Assembly (NCBI GenBank): GCA_012274445.1
Contig: JAAROD010000004.1
Coordinates: 186,001 to 250,000, forward strand
DNA: 64,000 bases
Source of the DNA: Sclerotiophoma versabilis
Taxonomy: Eukaryota > Ascomycota > Dothideomycetes > Pleosporales > Didymellaceae
Direction: 5' to 3'
Within the stretch, counting starts at the first letter, position 1, and every line of letters begins with the position of its first letter. Below the pieces are notes generated by a model. It searched no databases, was not told the DNA's origin, and worked only from the letters and a program-made list of their open reading frames with translations. A program made the position numbers and the translations under genes. Positions 41,906 through 51,996 of this stretch are shown one piece after another.

Positions 41906-44900
41906 ATGGGCAAGTACACATTCACATGGTACGTTTCTTGCCTGCCACACAGCTGCGCATTGTGCTCACCACCTGCAGGGAACACGACGCCGACGACGTT
42001 TACGTGACTGGCACCTTCGATGACTGGAAAAAGACGGTCCAGCTAGAGAAGGAGGACGGCGTCTTCAAGAAGACCGTCGAGCTCCCCAAGACTAAGACAC
42101 AATACAAGGTATGCTCGCTGTGCGACACGCGCCCGCCGCCTGCTTCGCCAGCAGGAAGCACCCAGCTCTGGACGCTTGCTAACAAAGGGCGCAGTTTGTC
42201 GTCAATGGCAACTGGTGTATCAACGAGAGCGCGCCCAAGGAGGACGACGGCAATGGCATTGTCAACAACATCCTCCTGCCCGTCGATATCGTAGACGAGC
42301 CCGCGCACACTCTCTCCTCCGCAGCGCCCGCATCTTCCACAGCTGCCCTCGCCGGTGCGGTCCCCAAAGAGAAGGACCTGGAGAAGAGCAAGTCGAACGA
42401 GTCCATTCCAGGCGCATTCCCTATGACGCCGACGCCTGGCACCGAGCAGCGCCAGTTCATCAACCCCATCCCCGCTACCGCTGGTCTGGGTAATCCCGTA
42501 AAGCTTGCGCCTGGTGAGGACGTGCCCGCACCGAGCACGCTTACCGCCAACACAGTGGACTCCACAGTTAACCTCAAGGGAGCACCCGAGGAGGACGAGG
42601 ATGCTAAAGTCAGCGTTGCGCCCATTCCCGCAACTGCTGGCGCAGGCAACCCCATCCATCTTGCCCCGGGTGAGAAGGTGCCTGAACCCAGCACCCTGAC
42701 CTCCAACACCATCAGCAGCACCGTCAGGACCGATGAGGCCTCGTACAACAAGTCAGACTCGCAAGCGCCTCAGCTTCCTCCTGTAGACATCACTCCTCAG
42801 TCAGAGAGGCCAGCGAATGGCAGCATGTTTGGTCTGCCTTCTCAGCTCGACAACCTCGTCCCTGAGTCTAGTCTGCCTATGGGTGTGGACGCAAAGATCG
42901 AAAAGGACACTGGCATTCACATCCAGTCCGCTGCTCCCTTAAGCTCTACTGCTGCTCTTGCTGGTCAGGTCCCCAAGGAGCCCAGAGGCGTTCCCGAGGT
43001 TGTGACCGAGAGCCAGAAGGAAGCTGGTTTTGCTCCTGAGGCGGCCGCCAATGTCGAGGCTGTCCAGGACAAGAAGGAGGTCGAGCAGGAGCTCAAGGAG
43101 ACAGTTCCTAAGAAGACCGACGCCGAGAACGACCATGCTCCTACCATTGAGGCTGATAAGTCTGTCGGTGTCGGCGAGAGTGCTGGTGCAGTTGCTGGCA
43201 GCGTTGCTGCCGCTGCTACCGTAGGCGCCGGTCTGTTCACTGGTGCCATCTACGCTGCCAAGGAGAAGACCGCCGAAGCTGTCGGCTTGAACAAGGATGC
43301 TACTGTTGGCGAGACTGCCTCTGCTGTTAGTGGCAAGGTTGTGGACTCCGTTGGTCTGGACAGCTCAAAAACCGCGACTGACAATGCCTACCTGGCAAAG
43401 GACAAGACTCTCGATGCTGTTGGTCTTGACAAGAATGCTACTGCCACAGAGAACGCCTACCTCGCCAAAGACAAGACCCTTGACGCTGCCGGTCTCGACA
43501 AGAATGCTACTGTGACCGACAATGCTTACCTTGCTAAGGACAAGGCACTCGATGCTGCAGGTCTCGATAAGAGCGCCACTGCGACTGATAACGCGATCCT
43601 CGCTAAGGACAAGACTGCCCACGCGACCGGTTTGGACAAGGCTGCCGACAGCGCCTATGCTGCAAAGGACAAGGCTGTTGCAGCTGTGGGTCTGGACAAT
43701 TCCGCTTCGGCGACCGAGAATGCACAGCTTGCAAAGGACAAGGCGGCTGGCGCAGTTGGTCTGAACGGCTCGACTGTTGGTGCTACTGCCGCAGGTGACG
43801 TCCCTGTTGTCGTTGCCGAGAGCCAGAAGGAGGCCCATGTCAGCCCTGAGGCTGCTGCCAACCCTGAGGCTGTCAACGAGAAGTCGCAGTTCGAGCAGGA
43901 ACTTTTGAGCCAGGTCCCCAAATCTCAGGACCACGGCGAGTCGGCACCTTCGGTCGCTGTACCCGCCGTTGTCTCTGACAGCCAGCGTGAGGGTCATGCC
44001 AGCCCTGAAGCCGCCGCCAACTTCGATGCCGTTCACGAGAAGCAAGGCCTTGAGGATGAGCTCCTCCGCTCCGTACCCCGCACAGACGCTACTGGCGAGT
44101 CGGCTCCTGCGATCGCTGTTCCTGCCGTTGTTTCTGATAGCCAGCGCGAGGCTCACGCAAGCCCCGAAGCCGCTGCGAATCCCCTTGCCGTTCACGACAA
44201 GAAGGAGTTTGAGTCTGAGCTGCTCAAGTCTGTCTCCAAGACTGACGAGACCGGTGAGCACGCTCCTGTGATCGCTGCTGCCTCTTCAGCGCCTACATCA
44301 GGATCTAAGACCGAGCTTCCTGTTCGCTCTGTACCTGATATTGTAGCTGAAAGCCAGAAGGAGGCACATGCTGCTCCTGAAGCAACTGCCAACGCCGAGG
44401 CCGTTGCAGAGAAGAAGGAGCTCGAATCGGAGCTTCTCAGCCAGGTCAAGGCGACCAACGAGTCTGGCGAGCCCGCACCTACCCTTTCTGCCGCTACCGC
44501 CACCACCGCTCCTGGCACCAGCACATCAGCTCCCAAGTTGTCTGAGTCGTCCTACCCCCTTTCGACCAACTACCAGCCCGCAACCGAGGAGGAGATCAAG
44601 CGGGCTCTCTCTGGCACCGGTGATCAGCCTTCGACATCGGCCACCGATGGTCTGAACGCCCCTGCTTCGGCACCCGCTCAGACAGAGGCTACAAAGTCGG
44701 CTGCTGAGCCTTCCACTACTTCCAAGGCCGTTGAGCCCGCTGTCTCTTCCAGCAAGACCGATACTACATCTGCTCCCACAACCGATGGTCTCAATGCTCC
44801 GGCTTCTTCGGCTGCTCAAACCGATGCTACCAAGACAGCTGCTGAGCCGGCCAAGGATGACAAGGAGGGCCTCTTCAAACCCACTACACTCGAGCAGAGG

Positions 44901-45125
44901 CAGCCGACTGTTACCACTGGCACGGAGACGGGCACCACCGGAACCACTAGCCAGGGCCTGACCGCCCCCGAGACCCCTCAGAAGGACCGCAAGGACTCAG
45001 ACGTCTCTCCCAAGGGTACCCCAGGCAGCCAGAGCCTTGCATCGAACTCCGCTACTGCCGATAAGAAAGCCAAGAGGCGATCTTTCTTTGGCAAGCTCAA
45101 GGATAAGTTCTCCAGCAAACACTGA
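41906..45125 (+). CDS. Crp1/Mdg1-like protein: glycogen-binding-type E-set domain plus long repeat region
   Basis: Three exons, 41906-41928, 41979-42108 and 42195-45125; 1027 residues. Residues 1 to about 80 (MGKYTFTWEHDADDVYVTGT then FDDWKKTVQLEKEDGVF, QYKFVVNGNW) are an AMPK-beta/CBM48-like E-set domain as in yeast Crp1 (cruciform-DNA-recognising) and Mdg1. The rest is disordered and repetitive: two PIPATAG-GNP-LAPGE-VP-PSTLT units (42465-42730); five ~53-residue units with ESQKEA-PEAAAN-EAV-EK; and, between the first and second of these, an array of 23-residue LEA-like units, NAYLAKDKTLDA-GLDKNAT (about 43370-43770). The C-terminus is a basic amphipathic helix (KRRSFFGKLKDKFSSKH) that could bind membrane or DNA. 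The first exon is only 23 bases. Function is unproven; the repeat region is the unusual part. Confidence 0.85.
43370..43770 (+). repeat. Tandem array coding LEA-like 23-residue units
   Basis: In-frame 69-bp units coding NAYLAKDKT/ALDA-GLDK-AT-T(D/E). Three are near-perfect, flanked by shorter or diverged ones (SAYAAKDKAVAAVGLD, NAQLAKDKAAGAVGLN). Spacing of Ala, Lys and Asp resembles group-3 LEA amphipathic repeats. Confidence 0.8.
43796..44490 (+). repeat. Four tandem ~53-residue coding repeats
   Basis: Consecutive units start near 43796, 43960, 44118 and 44328. Each reads VP-VV-(E/D)SQ(K/R)EAH-PEAAAN-AV-EK, then ELL, VP and GE-AP. A fifth unit lies upstream at about 42985-43140. Confidence 0.8.
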
Positions 45126-45761
45126 GCTGGCTGTGATCGTTCTCGTACATTGAAGGTCTTTATAAACGACCTTGGTGCTCGTTGATATACCCAAGGGTTT
45201 GGACGCCGTCTGGCTCTGCCTTTCTCTGTCTATTGTTCGTCTTACGGAGTTGGCTCTGTTTGGTCTATACCATTTCTGCTTCTCTCTTTGACTTGTTTCT
45301 CCTCCAATTTGTACTCGAGTTTTTGTGGTTTGATCCTGTCCATGTCTGCGCGCTCGCTGTGCATCTAGGCTGCATGTGGTGGAGGCGATGACGTAAGTCG
45401 GGATCTCAGGTACTTAATTCACTAATGTACACGCATTAGATTTGTTTGACAATGATCACCCTGCTTCTTCCATGTTTGTCCAGTGTTCTCTTGGATCGTG
45501 ACCGACTTTTGGCGTTGCTATGACAGTGCTCGCTAAACGCTGGGTAACCCCTGTCGGTGAGTAGCTTCTTCATAACATGACAGTGCCCAACTTCATCAGA
45601 CCTCGATTCACTCAACAATATCAGCAATTTCCAACGAGCCTATATCACCACTTCAAGTAACTCACTTTATGCACCTTCACGATGTCTAAGCCCTACGCGC
45701 ACACAATGCCAGTAACCCAACAATGTTCACTCACCCTCCACCCCCCGTTTCATTGCACAGT
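45126..45761. other. Intergenic region
   Basis: 3' UTR of the Crp1-like gene and promoter of the next gene. No other feature seen. Confidence 0.5.
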
Positions 45762-47321
45762 ATGGCAACCCGCCTCTCACAAATACGCCTCTCGCCATTT
45801 TCCTCTCGGTCGACAAAGAAAACTTCATTCAACCACGCATCGAGTCCAACCGAACCAGCCAAGAAATCGATGTACACAGCACGGCAAGTTCAGCGTGATC
45901 AAATGGCACATTCGGCGACAAAGTCCCAGCCTGCTGGGACTTGTCGACCACACCACCAATCACATCACCAACAGGACTCAAATCGGACCCGTCCAGGTAG
46001 TTCCTGTCCTCTACCGGAGACACCTCGCAAGCCTCATCATCAGGATTGGAATTCGCGGGACAACGACAACTTGATGAAGTCGTTGCCTCGCAAGCCGGCT
46101 CGGCGCGAGCCTCTGCAAAAGATCGATCCAAACATTGAGAAACATTCCATCCATCGTGGCCCTCGTCAGCATCAAGCTCCTGCGGGTCAGGCTTCGTCCG
46201 CAAACTCTCAAGGGCAGGCTCGCATGTCGGAAATGTACACCTTGATCGACGACTACATGGCGTGGAACATGTCTTCTTCCAATCTCGAGCTTGCTCGTCC
46301 TGATAGCTCAGGCACTATGTTTGTTGACTTCGGCTCCAATGGTGAAATGGAAGTCTCTTACCGCAACGGTGTGAATAAGAAGCTGCCTACTCCACCCGTG
46401 CCGTCAAAGATCCCAACACCATCGAAGCCGACATCACGCAATGATTTAGAAATCAAACAGCAACTACAGCCTACGGTGCAACTCAAGGATAGCAAGCAGT
46501 CAAAGCCGCTCCCTCCCCGCCCTTCGCAATCCTCGCGTCATGACTCGGTCACTTCGTCTGGCGCCGAGCACAAGGAGCAAATCGATCCTTTCCAGGCTCG
46601 CCCTCTCCCTCAAATTCCCTCCCAAAGCGCCCTGCGCGCACAACCTCAATCCCGGAAGTTGTATCCGCCACAGGTGCACCGCACCCAACACTCTTCTTCG
46701 CAAACCCGCTTCGCACACCACTCTTTCCCTACATCGTCACAAATCACCACTCCATCGCACCACACTGCACCTTCAACTCGTAACGGAGAGGCTTACACGT
46801 TGGTTGAGCCTTCAGGACTCACAATGCACTACCATCCACCCATCCATCTATACGCGTCTGATACTAAGTCCAAGCCTGACACTCGCGGCTATGTGTCCGG
46901 CTACGACCCGACGACATACTATGCATACGACTACGATGGCCGTACGTTACACGTCCACCGTTCACCAACGCCGTCACGCCCGGAGTCACGGACGTCTGAA
47001 TACTTCGATATCCCTGCCTCGGCTTACAACCCTTCCCTAACTTCTTACAATAATTCCACCTACACCTCCTGCAAGCCCACCACTTCCAAGGCGGCCGATA
47101 AGGCCTTGTCCCCTCTCCCAACGTCAGCTTTTTACTCGCAGCTGCCCGAGCCACCACGCGCTGATGTCAAGAAACGCCGCAAGGTGCTCAAATTCGTGCA
47201 GAAGCTGTTGCATAAACTGGATAATCTCGGTGTGATGGAGGTGCTCTCCCCCCACCGCCACCGTCATTCAGCGCCAGTCGATTCATCGAATTCCTGGGTG
47301 GAGCGCGGGCATGTGACGTAG
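45762..47321 (+). CDS. Disordered Pro/Ser/His-rich protein of unknown function
   Basis: Single exon; the ATG at 45762 gives 519 residues (MATRLSQIRLSPFSSRSTKK), while one at 45723 would add 13 (MFTHPPPPVSLHS). Most of the protein is low-complexity with PxxP-type stretches (KPLPPRPSQ, RPLPQIPSQ) that could bind SH3 domains. Short ordered-looking blocks are MSEMYTLIDDYMAWNMSSSN (about 205), GTMFVDFGSNGEMEVSYRNG, YTLVEPSGLTMHYHPPIHLY and a basic C-terminal helix KKRRKVLKFVQKLLHKLDNL. No known domain is recognised. The codon pattern and uninterrupted 1.6-kb frame support a real gene. Confidence 0.65.
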   Translation: MATRLSQIRLSPFSSRSTKKTSFNHASSPTEPAKKSMYTARQVQRDQMAHSATKSQPAGTCRPHHQSHHQQDSNRTRPGSSCPLPETPRKPHHQDWNSRDNDNLMKSLPRKPARREPLQKIDPNIEKHSIHRGPRQHQAPAGQASSANSQGQARMSEMYTLIDDYMAWNMSSSNLELARPDSSGTMFVDFGSNGEMEVSYRNGVNKKLPTPPVPSKIPTPSKPTSRNDLEIKQQLQPTVQLKDSKQSKPLPPRPSQSSRHDSVTSSGAEHKEQIDPFQARPLPQIPSQSALRAQPQSRKLYPPQVHRTQHSSSQTRFAHHSFPTSSQITTPSHHTAPSTRNGEAYTLVEPSGLTMHYHPPIHLYASDTKSKPDTRGYVSGYDPTTYYAYDYDGRTLHVHRSPTPSRPESRTSEYFDIPASAYNPSLTSYNNSTYTSCKPTTSKAADKALSPLPTSAFYSQLPEPPRADVKKRRKVLKFVQKLLHKLDNLGVMEVLSPHRHRHSAPVDSSNSWVERGHVT

Positions 47322-47910
47322 GAGAGCGGAGCTGGGGGGTAGAGCGGATGGCGTAGAAGACAGTCTTTAAGGGTTAGACAGTGGAAGGAGGGGAAGGACT
47401 AAAGCCAGGAGTGTGTCCGTTATCCGAAGTGAGGCTGACTCGCAGGCATGTCCGATAGGTGGAGTGGAACGAAAAAAGAAAGCCTCAAGCGTGTTAGTCA
47501 TCCAATGTGAGACTAATTCGCAGGCACTTTTGATGGTAGAAAGGAGGCGGCTACTGGCCTGTAATAACCCGAGTTAGCTGACTAGGGATTGGGGTTGTAA
47601 AGGAGCCTGCCGCGAGTCCTGAGGTCAATAAGAGTGATCTAGCAGAAATGATACCCAATGTTTGCAATGCTTTACAATTCTCTTCCTGGATTTTCCGTGT
47701 GTGACTCGATATTCGTTTCCCATGTCTCACTGACAATGTACAACAAGTAAACATTGTTGTACGCATCACATCCGCTCATATAAACACCCAGCATCTTCCA
47801 AAAGTAACAAAGCTGCTGGGCCAAGAGTCGTATAGTGGCATTGCTTGTGCATCTTCAAATCCTCTCCATCAACGTACGTTGGTTGTCCGCCACACATTGT
47901 ACACCCTCCC
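47322..47910. other. Convergent intergenic region with a diverged tandem duplication
   Basis: 3' flanks of two orphan genes, with a ~66-bp duplication (47401-47467 and 47479-47544) listed separately. Confidence 0.6.
47401..47544 (+). repeat. Diverged ~66-bp tandem duplication
   Basis: 47401-47467 (AAAGCC..GTGTGT..ATCC..GTGAGGCTGACTCGCAGGCA) and 47479-47544 (AAAGCC..CGTGTT..ATCC..GTGAGACTAATTCGCAGGCA) align along their length, with mostly transition differences. Confidence 0.7.
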
Positions 47911-49846
47911 TTACTTAAGCTCCTGCGGATATAAGCCCAACAGATATGCTCTGTTGCTTATTTCTGATCCTTCCATCTTACGGCGCGTGAAGTTCTCCTG
48001 CATCTCCTTGGCCTGAACTGGATTCATTTGATTTGTGTTGCGGAGGTATCGAATAAGACAGTTGACATATCGACGCTCAGCCCTTGCTCGAGCGGCAATA
48101 ACTTCGGAGAAGTTGAAGGTAACTCCCGTGCATCGTGATGATAGTTCGCTCACGTTCTGCTCCTGGTGGTATGCGCGCTCAAGGTTCGTTCTCGATGAGC
48201 GCAGCCCTCCTGCTTGAGCTCGTAAGGTAGGAGGAACGTTTTGCACTCGGGCCTTGTGATTCCTCCTCTTCCGGCTCGAGCGTGATGGCACCGCGTCGGA
48301 TCTAAAATAATTCGGTACTGGACGCGTATACTGACGGTTGTTGACATAGATGCGACGCGCGGGACGCTGAGTAGGCACGTCGTCCATGATTAGGTCTACA
48401 ATGTCAATACCTAGATTGTTTCAGTGCAAGTTCACGGGCTGCAACACGGTTGTGCTCTCTTCACGCCACTTGCCTGTCGGATATCGTCGCTCGTTCTCTA
48501 ATCGATCCTTGGCACGCTCGTACATGCTATAAATGTCGATGCGCCGAAAGCCCCTACGAACGAGAGCTGCTTTGAACTCCGTCATGAGAACCTCGAGCAC
48601 GTCTGATTGGAAGTCAGTAGACACGATGCTCAACGTAGCCTGTCCTGAAGGTTCTCACCAATCTTTTCGTCATTAGCCCTGGCCATTCGGTACCTCACGT
48701 CCATGTGACGTCTGGATGTATTCAGTGACGACGGCTGCGGATCAGCCTCACCTGCGAGCTTCGGCAAGTGGCCCAGGACCACATGCTCCGGCAAGTATCG
48801 ATGTGGCAGATATTCTTCTTGCAGTTGATATTCGTACCACTTGTATGCATCTGATGGATTGCCCCAGATGGCATAGCAGACAAGTCGACGGTAGCCGGAG
48901 GGTAATGATCGGCCTCGCGAAAGCTCTCGAATGCATGCGTGCACCGTCTGATCGATACGATCGATAATATCCCACCTGTATTCAAATCCTTCGAAGAAAT
49001 CCACGAGTTCTGGATCGACCTTTGTGCGAAGCGGACTGTAGGGGTAGTTTGCAGGGAGCGTGAAGTATCCCGATTTCACAACGCCATCGACATATCTGCC
49101 AAGTGTTAACCTGAACGCACTCAACCCATCCAAGACGTGTCAGCCTACCTAGCAGGCCGCGTGTAGCCGCGCAAGAAGTACTTATATGCATCCAAGGGGG
49201 ACAATGTATTGAGCTGCAGGATGGTTTCGCGGCCCTCTGGGCAGTCAGCAATCTCGGAGTGGCTGCGCAGGAATTGATCAATCTCCACCAGAAAGCCTGT
49301 GGAGACCGATCTGTCCGCCAGATATGAGAGCAACTCGTTGTCGGCAGTATCAGCAAACGAGCGCGCCTAGTTGTTGTTAGGGGCGGTGTCACAGCCTGCT
49401 GAACGCTTTCATGCACCACCAAGCTGTGAAGAGTTCAGAACTGGAAATCTCACCTTGTAGCATCGCTTTTCATCGATTGCATTCATCCAGGGTAGTGCTT
49501 GTTCGCTGTCGTTGAAGTCAAAAAAAGCGCCTCGTGACGCCCGGCCAGTGTTGGCCTTCTGCGGAACTGGAGGAGGCACCTCGTAGCAGTCGCTGTCTTC
49601 ATCGTTGTCGGTGACGATTGGTGAACAGCGGCTGCGCTGTTCATACTTCAACGGCTTCGAATGTGGCTGCTCGATCCATTTACCACCAACCCACCAGCCT
49701 CGAGCTCCATGGCTGGTGGAGGTGGGGACGGACGAACCACCTCTAGGACGTGAGAGCGAACTGTATGGCTCATCATAGTCATGAGGGCGGTGCCTTCTGT
49801 TCTTGTACTGCGTCATCATGCGGTCGTCAGGCTTACCTGTCAACAT
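47911..49846 (-). CDS. Five-exon gene for a protein of unknown function
   Basis: Minus strand exons 49846-49454, 49366-49149, 49095-48659, 48602-48465 and 48410-47911; 561 residues. Introns of 87, 53, 56 and 54 bp keep frame; the first has CCCCTAACA and the third CTACTGACTT as branch sites. The protein has a disordered N-terminus (SLSRPRGGSSVPTSTSHGARG), a structured centre (SFADTADNELLSYLADRSVS, LDAYKYFLRGYTRPARYVDG, YRRLVCYAIWGNPSDAYKWYEYQLQ, VLMTEFKAALVRRGFRRIDIYSMYERA) and a basic C-terminal third ending in a helix rich in Arg, Asn and Gln. I recognise no family. The last exon could instead be a separate small gene with its own ATG at 48387, but the phase-matched join favours one gene. 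The start is uncertain because GTAAGC follows the first three codons. Confidence 0.6.
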
Positions 49847-50380
49847 GGCCCAGTGACGATGTTTTAGGGGGATTGTGACCTCGAGGCAGAACGGTGAAAG
49901 ACGAGCCTGAAAGGTGATTCGGGTGCAATGATGAGAAGCAAGCTCGGTAAGAGCAATTACAAAATGCAGCTCGAGTGGGGTGTAAGGCGGGAGATCTAAA
50001 GGAAGTCAAGGTGAGAGTGATCATGGCTCGGCTCACAACAACAGGAAGGCACGCGTCTAGGACGCGTCAACGGGCCAAAAGCTGTGGCAGTAGCTGCAGG
50101 CCATCAAACACGCATGTCGAGGCCAAGGGAGGCGGAAAGAAAACAACTTGACAGACGTGTGGAAGGTACTGAGTTGAACCGAATATCAACGAGCGAAGCC
50201 GCCAGCTGCGTGCGGGCTGTTGGTGGTGAGTGAGACGGATGGCAACAAAGAACGAGCAACGCATTTACGGTCATGTACATTTTAATGGAACTGAGTCTGG
50301 ATATACGAACCGAACCTTGACGCCACCCAATACGCTGCATGGTCAAATCAAATATGCTACAACTGCGCCAGATGCTGAGC
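49847..50380. other. Intergenic region
   Basis: Promoter of the five-exon orphan and 3' flank of the V-ATPase gene. No other feature seen. Confidence 0.5.
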
Positions 50381-51637
50381 TTAGAACACACTGATGTAGT
50401 TGCCAATGCGCTCTTTCTGGTTCTGCGCGATGCACTCGGCTATCCAGGTGATGTTGCGGATTTCCTGTCGGTGTGTTAGCGGTAAGTACTGCATGTACAG
50501 AGAGGTGGTACTTACCTGTTCGCGCAGCTTGACCCACGCATAGACAACAGCGTGTGTGAACTGGTAGGTGAACGCCAATTTCGAAATCTCCATCTCCTTC
50601 TGGTAGAACAAGTCTTCCAAGCTCCTAGACTCTCCGCCTGTGCCGCCTGCCATGTTACCAACAGCGCCACCACCACCCTGACTAAGTCCTGTCTGGTCGA
50701 AGAAGCTCTTGTACTCTGCAACACTCTCCACAGCAATGCGCACGCCCTCGACGTCGTCTGCTCGTGAGAGCATCATTGTCCCCTCGGGGTGCAGCTTGCC
50801 AAGAGCAGGGTACAGCTTCTTTCGGTCTGCCTTGGACAGTTCGGTGCCAAACGAGTTCAGCGAGATGTTGATGCTCCTACGATCAGCCTCGAACTCGAGG
50901 ACCTCAGACATGACATCTGATGTCGGTGTTCCAGCGATTTCAGCATCGGTGTTGATCCAGTTGTGGAAGTCTTCGAGGTAGTTCTTGTATAGGGTGTTAC
51001 GAATGATCTCGATGTTCAATTCATCCAGATCCTGATGGCTGAGCGAGCCCTTGAAGTACGGCGCAAGCGGAGTCTCGATCAAAACAGAGTTGTAAAGCTC
51101 CTCGATGTTCGTAGCCACGCACAGCACTGGCATTGTTTCGAACCAGCCAAGAGGGTGGCATCTCTCCAAGAGCTCGCGAGTGTCCCTCTCATGCAGCGTG
51201 CCCGTAATCAGCAGCGCAACGTTATCGATCATGTATCCGTAAGTCAGATACTCCATGAATTTCGAGAGTGAGCCAGTGGCGTTGGCTTGGATGTAGCGGA
51301 ACTCGGCGACAAGCTTGTCGGTGGTTTTGGCGGCGAGCGCAGATGTCGACGGGTTGGGAGGCAGGGAGGCGAGGAAGTCTCCATATGCTGGCGAGAGCTG
51401 CAGCTTGACATCTGAATGTTGTGTCAGATAGAGTGAGCGAATGCGCTGCCGCATCAAAGCTTACCGTCGATGGTCTCGCATTGCGTCAGGTTGCTGTAGT
51501 TCTGGCTAGTGAGCAGCGCATTGCGGTAGCCACGCACAACGCCCTCGATGTAGCTATTGAGTCGATTAGAGCAGATCGCAAGGAGCCTGGAGGTGCTGCA
51601 CATACCCGTACTTGACGTTGTAGAAAAGGCCCTCCAT
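50381..51637 (-). CDS. vma6: V-type proton ATPase subunit d
   Basis: Minus strand, four exons: 51637-51606, 51553-51465, 51411-50516 and 50464-50381; 366 residues, the usual length. Subunit d couples the central stalk of V1 to the membrane c-ring of V0 and is needed for vacuolar acidification. Typical sequence: MEGLFYNVKYGYIEGVVRGY at the start, then NLTQCETIDDVKLQLSPAYG, the YMIDNVALLITGTLHERDT block, HPLGWFETMP, and the C-terminal REQEIRNITWIAECIAQNQK then RIGNYISVF. Introns are 52, 53 and 51 bp. The last (GTAAGT...CGCTAACAC...CAG) is stop-free and in frame, so retention would add 17 residues. A small Gly-rich insert (SQGGGGAVGNMAGGTGGES) sits near residue 290. All joins agree with the conserved family sequence. 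Confidence 0.95.
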
Positions 51638-51996
51638 GATGCAATGGTATAGAGTGCTGCTGCAGAAGGTCAGTTGCCGTCATGGTGTTGCTGGCTGGGC
51701 GCTGGTGCGCTAGCCCAAGTATGCTCTGCCGGTGTTTACCCGCTGTGTGGCCTCTGCGTGAACCCGTATAACTGCTCGGCCGAACGCACCTTCGTCCTCG
51801 ACATCACACTTTCAACTTTTGAGCTTCCATATCTCTCTGCGCAGGCACTCCCAACACCACCCCGCTGAAGGCGATCGCAACCCACGCAACACTTCAAACA
51901 TCTTGACACCACAGCAACTGCGCGACAAGTCACGACTGCATTGTAAGTCGCTCACCGCAGCTGCACAACGCGCCTGCTAACTCTCACTGCAGCGCA
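51638..51996. other. Divergent promoter with probable 5'-UTR intron
   Basis: Shared by the V-ATPase d gene and the next gene. GTAAGTCGCTCACC (from 51941) through GCCTGCTAACTCTCACTGCAG, ending 51992, looks like a spliced 5'-UTR intron just before the ATG at 51997. Confidence 0.5.

Noticed and set aside
43365..44261. 298-codon minus-strand ORF
   Set aside because: Shadow of the repeat region of the Crp1-like gene.
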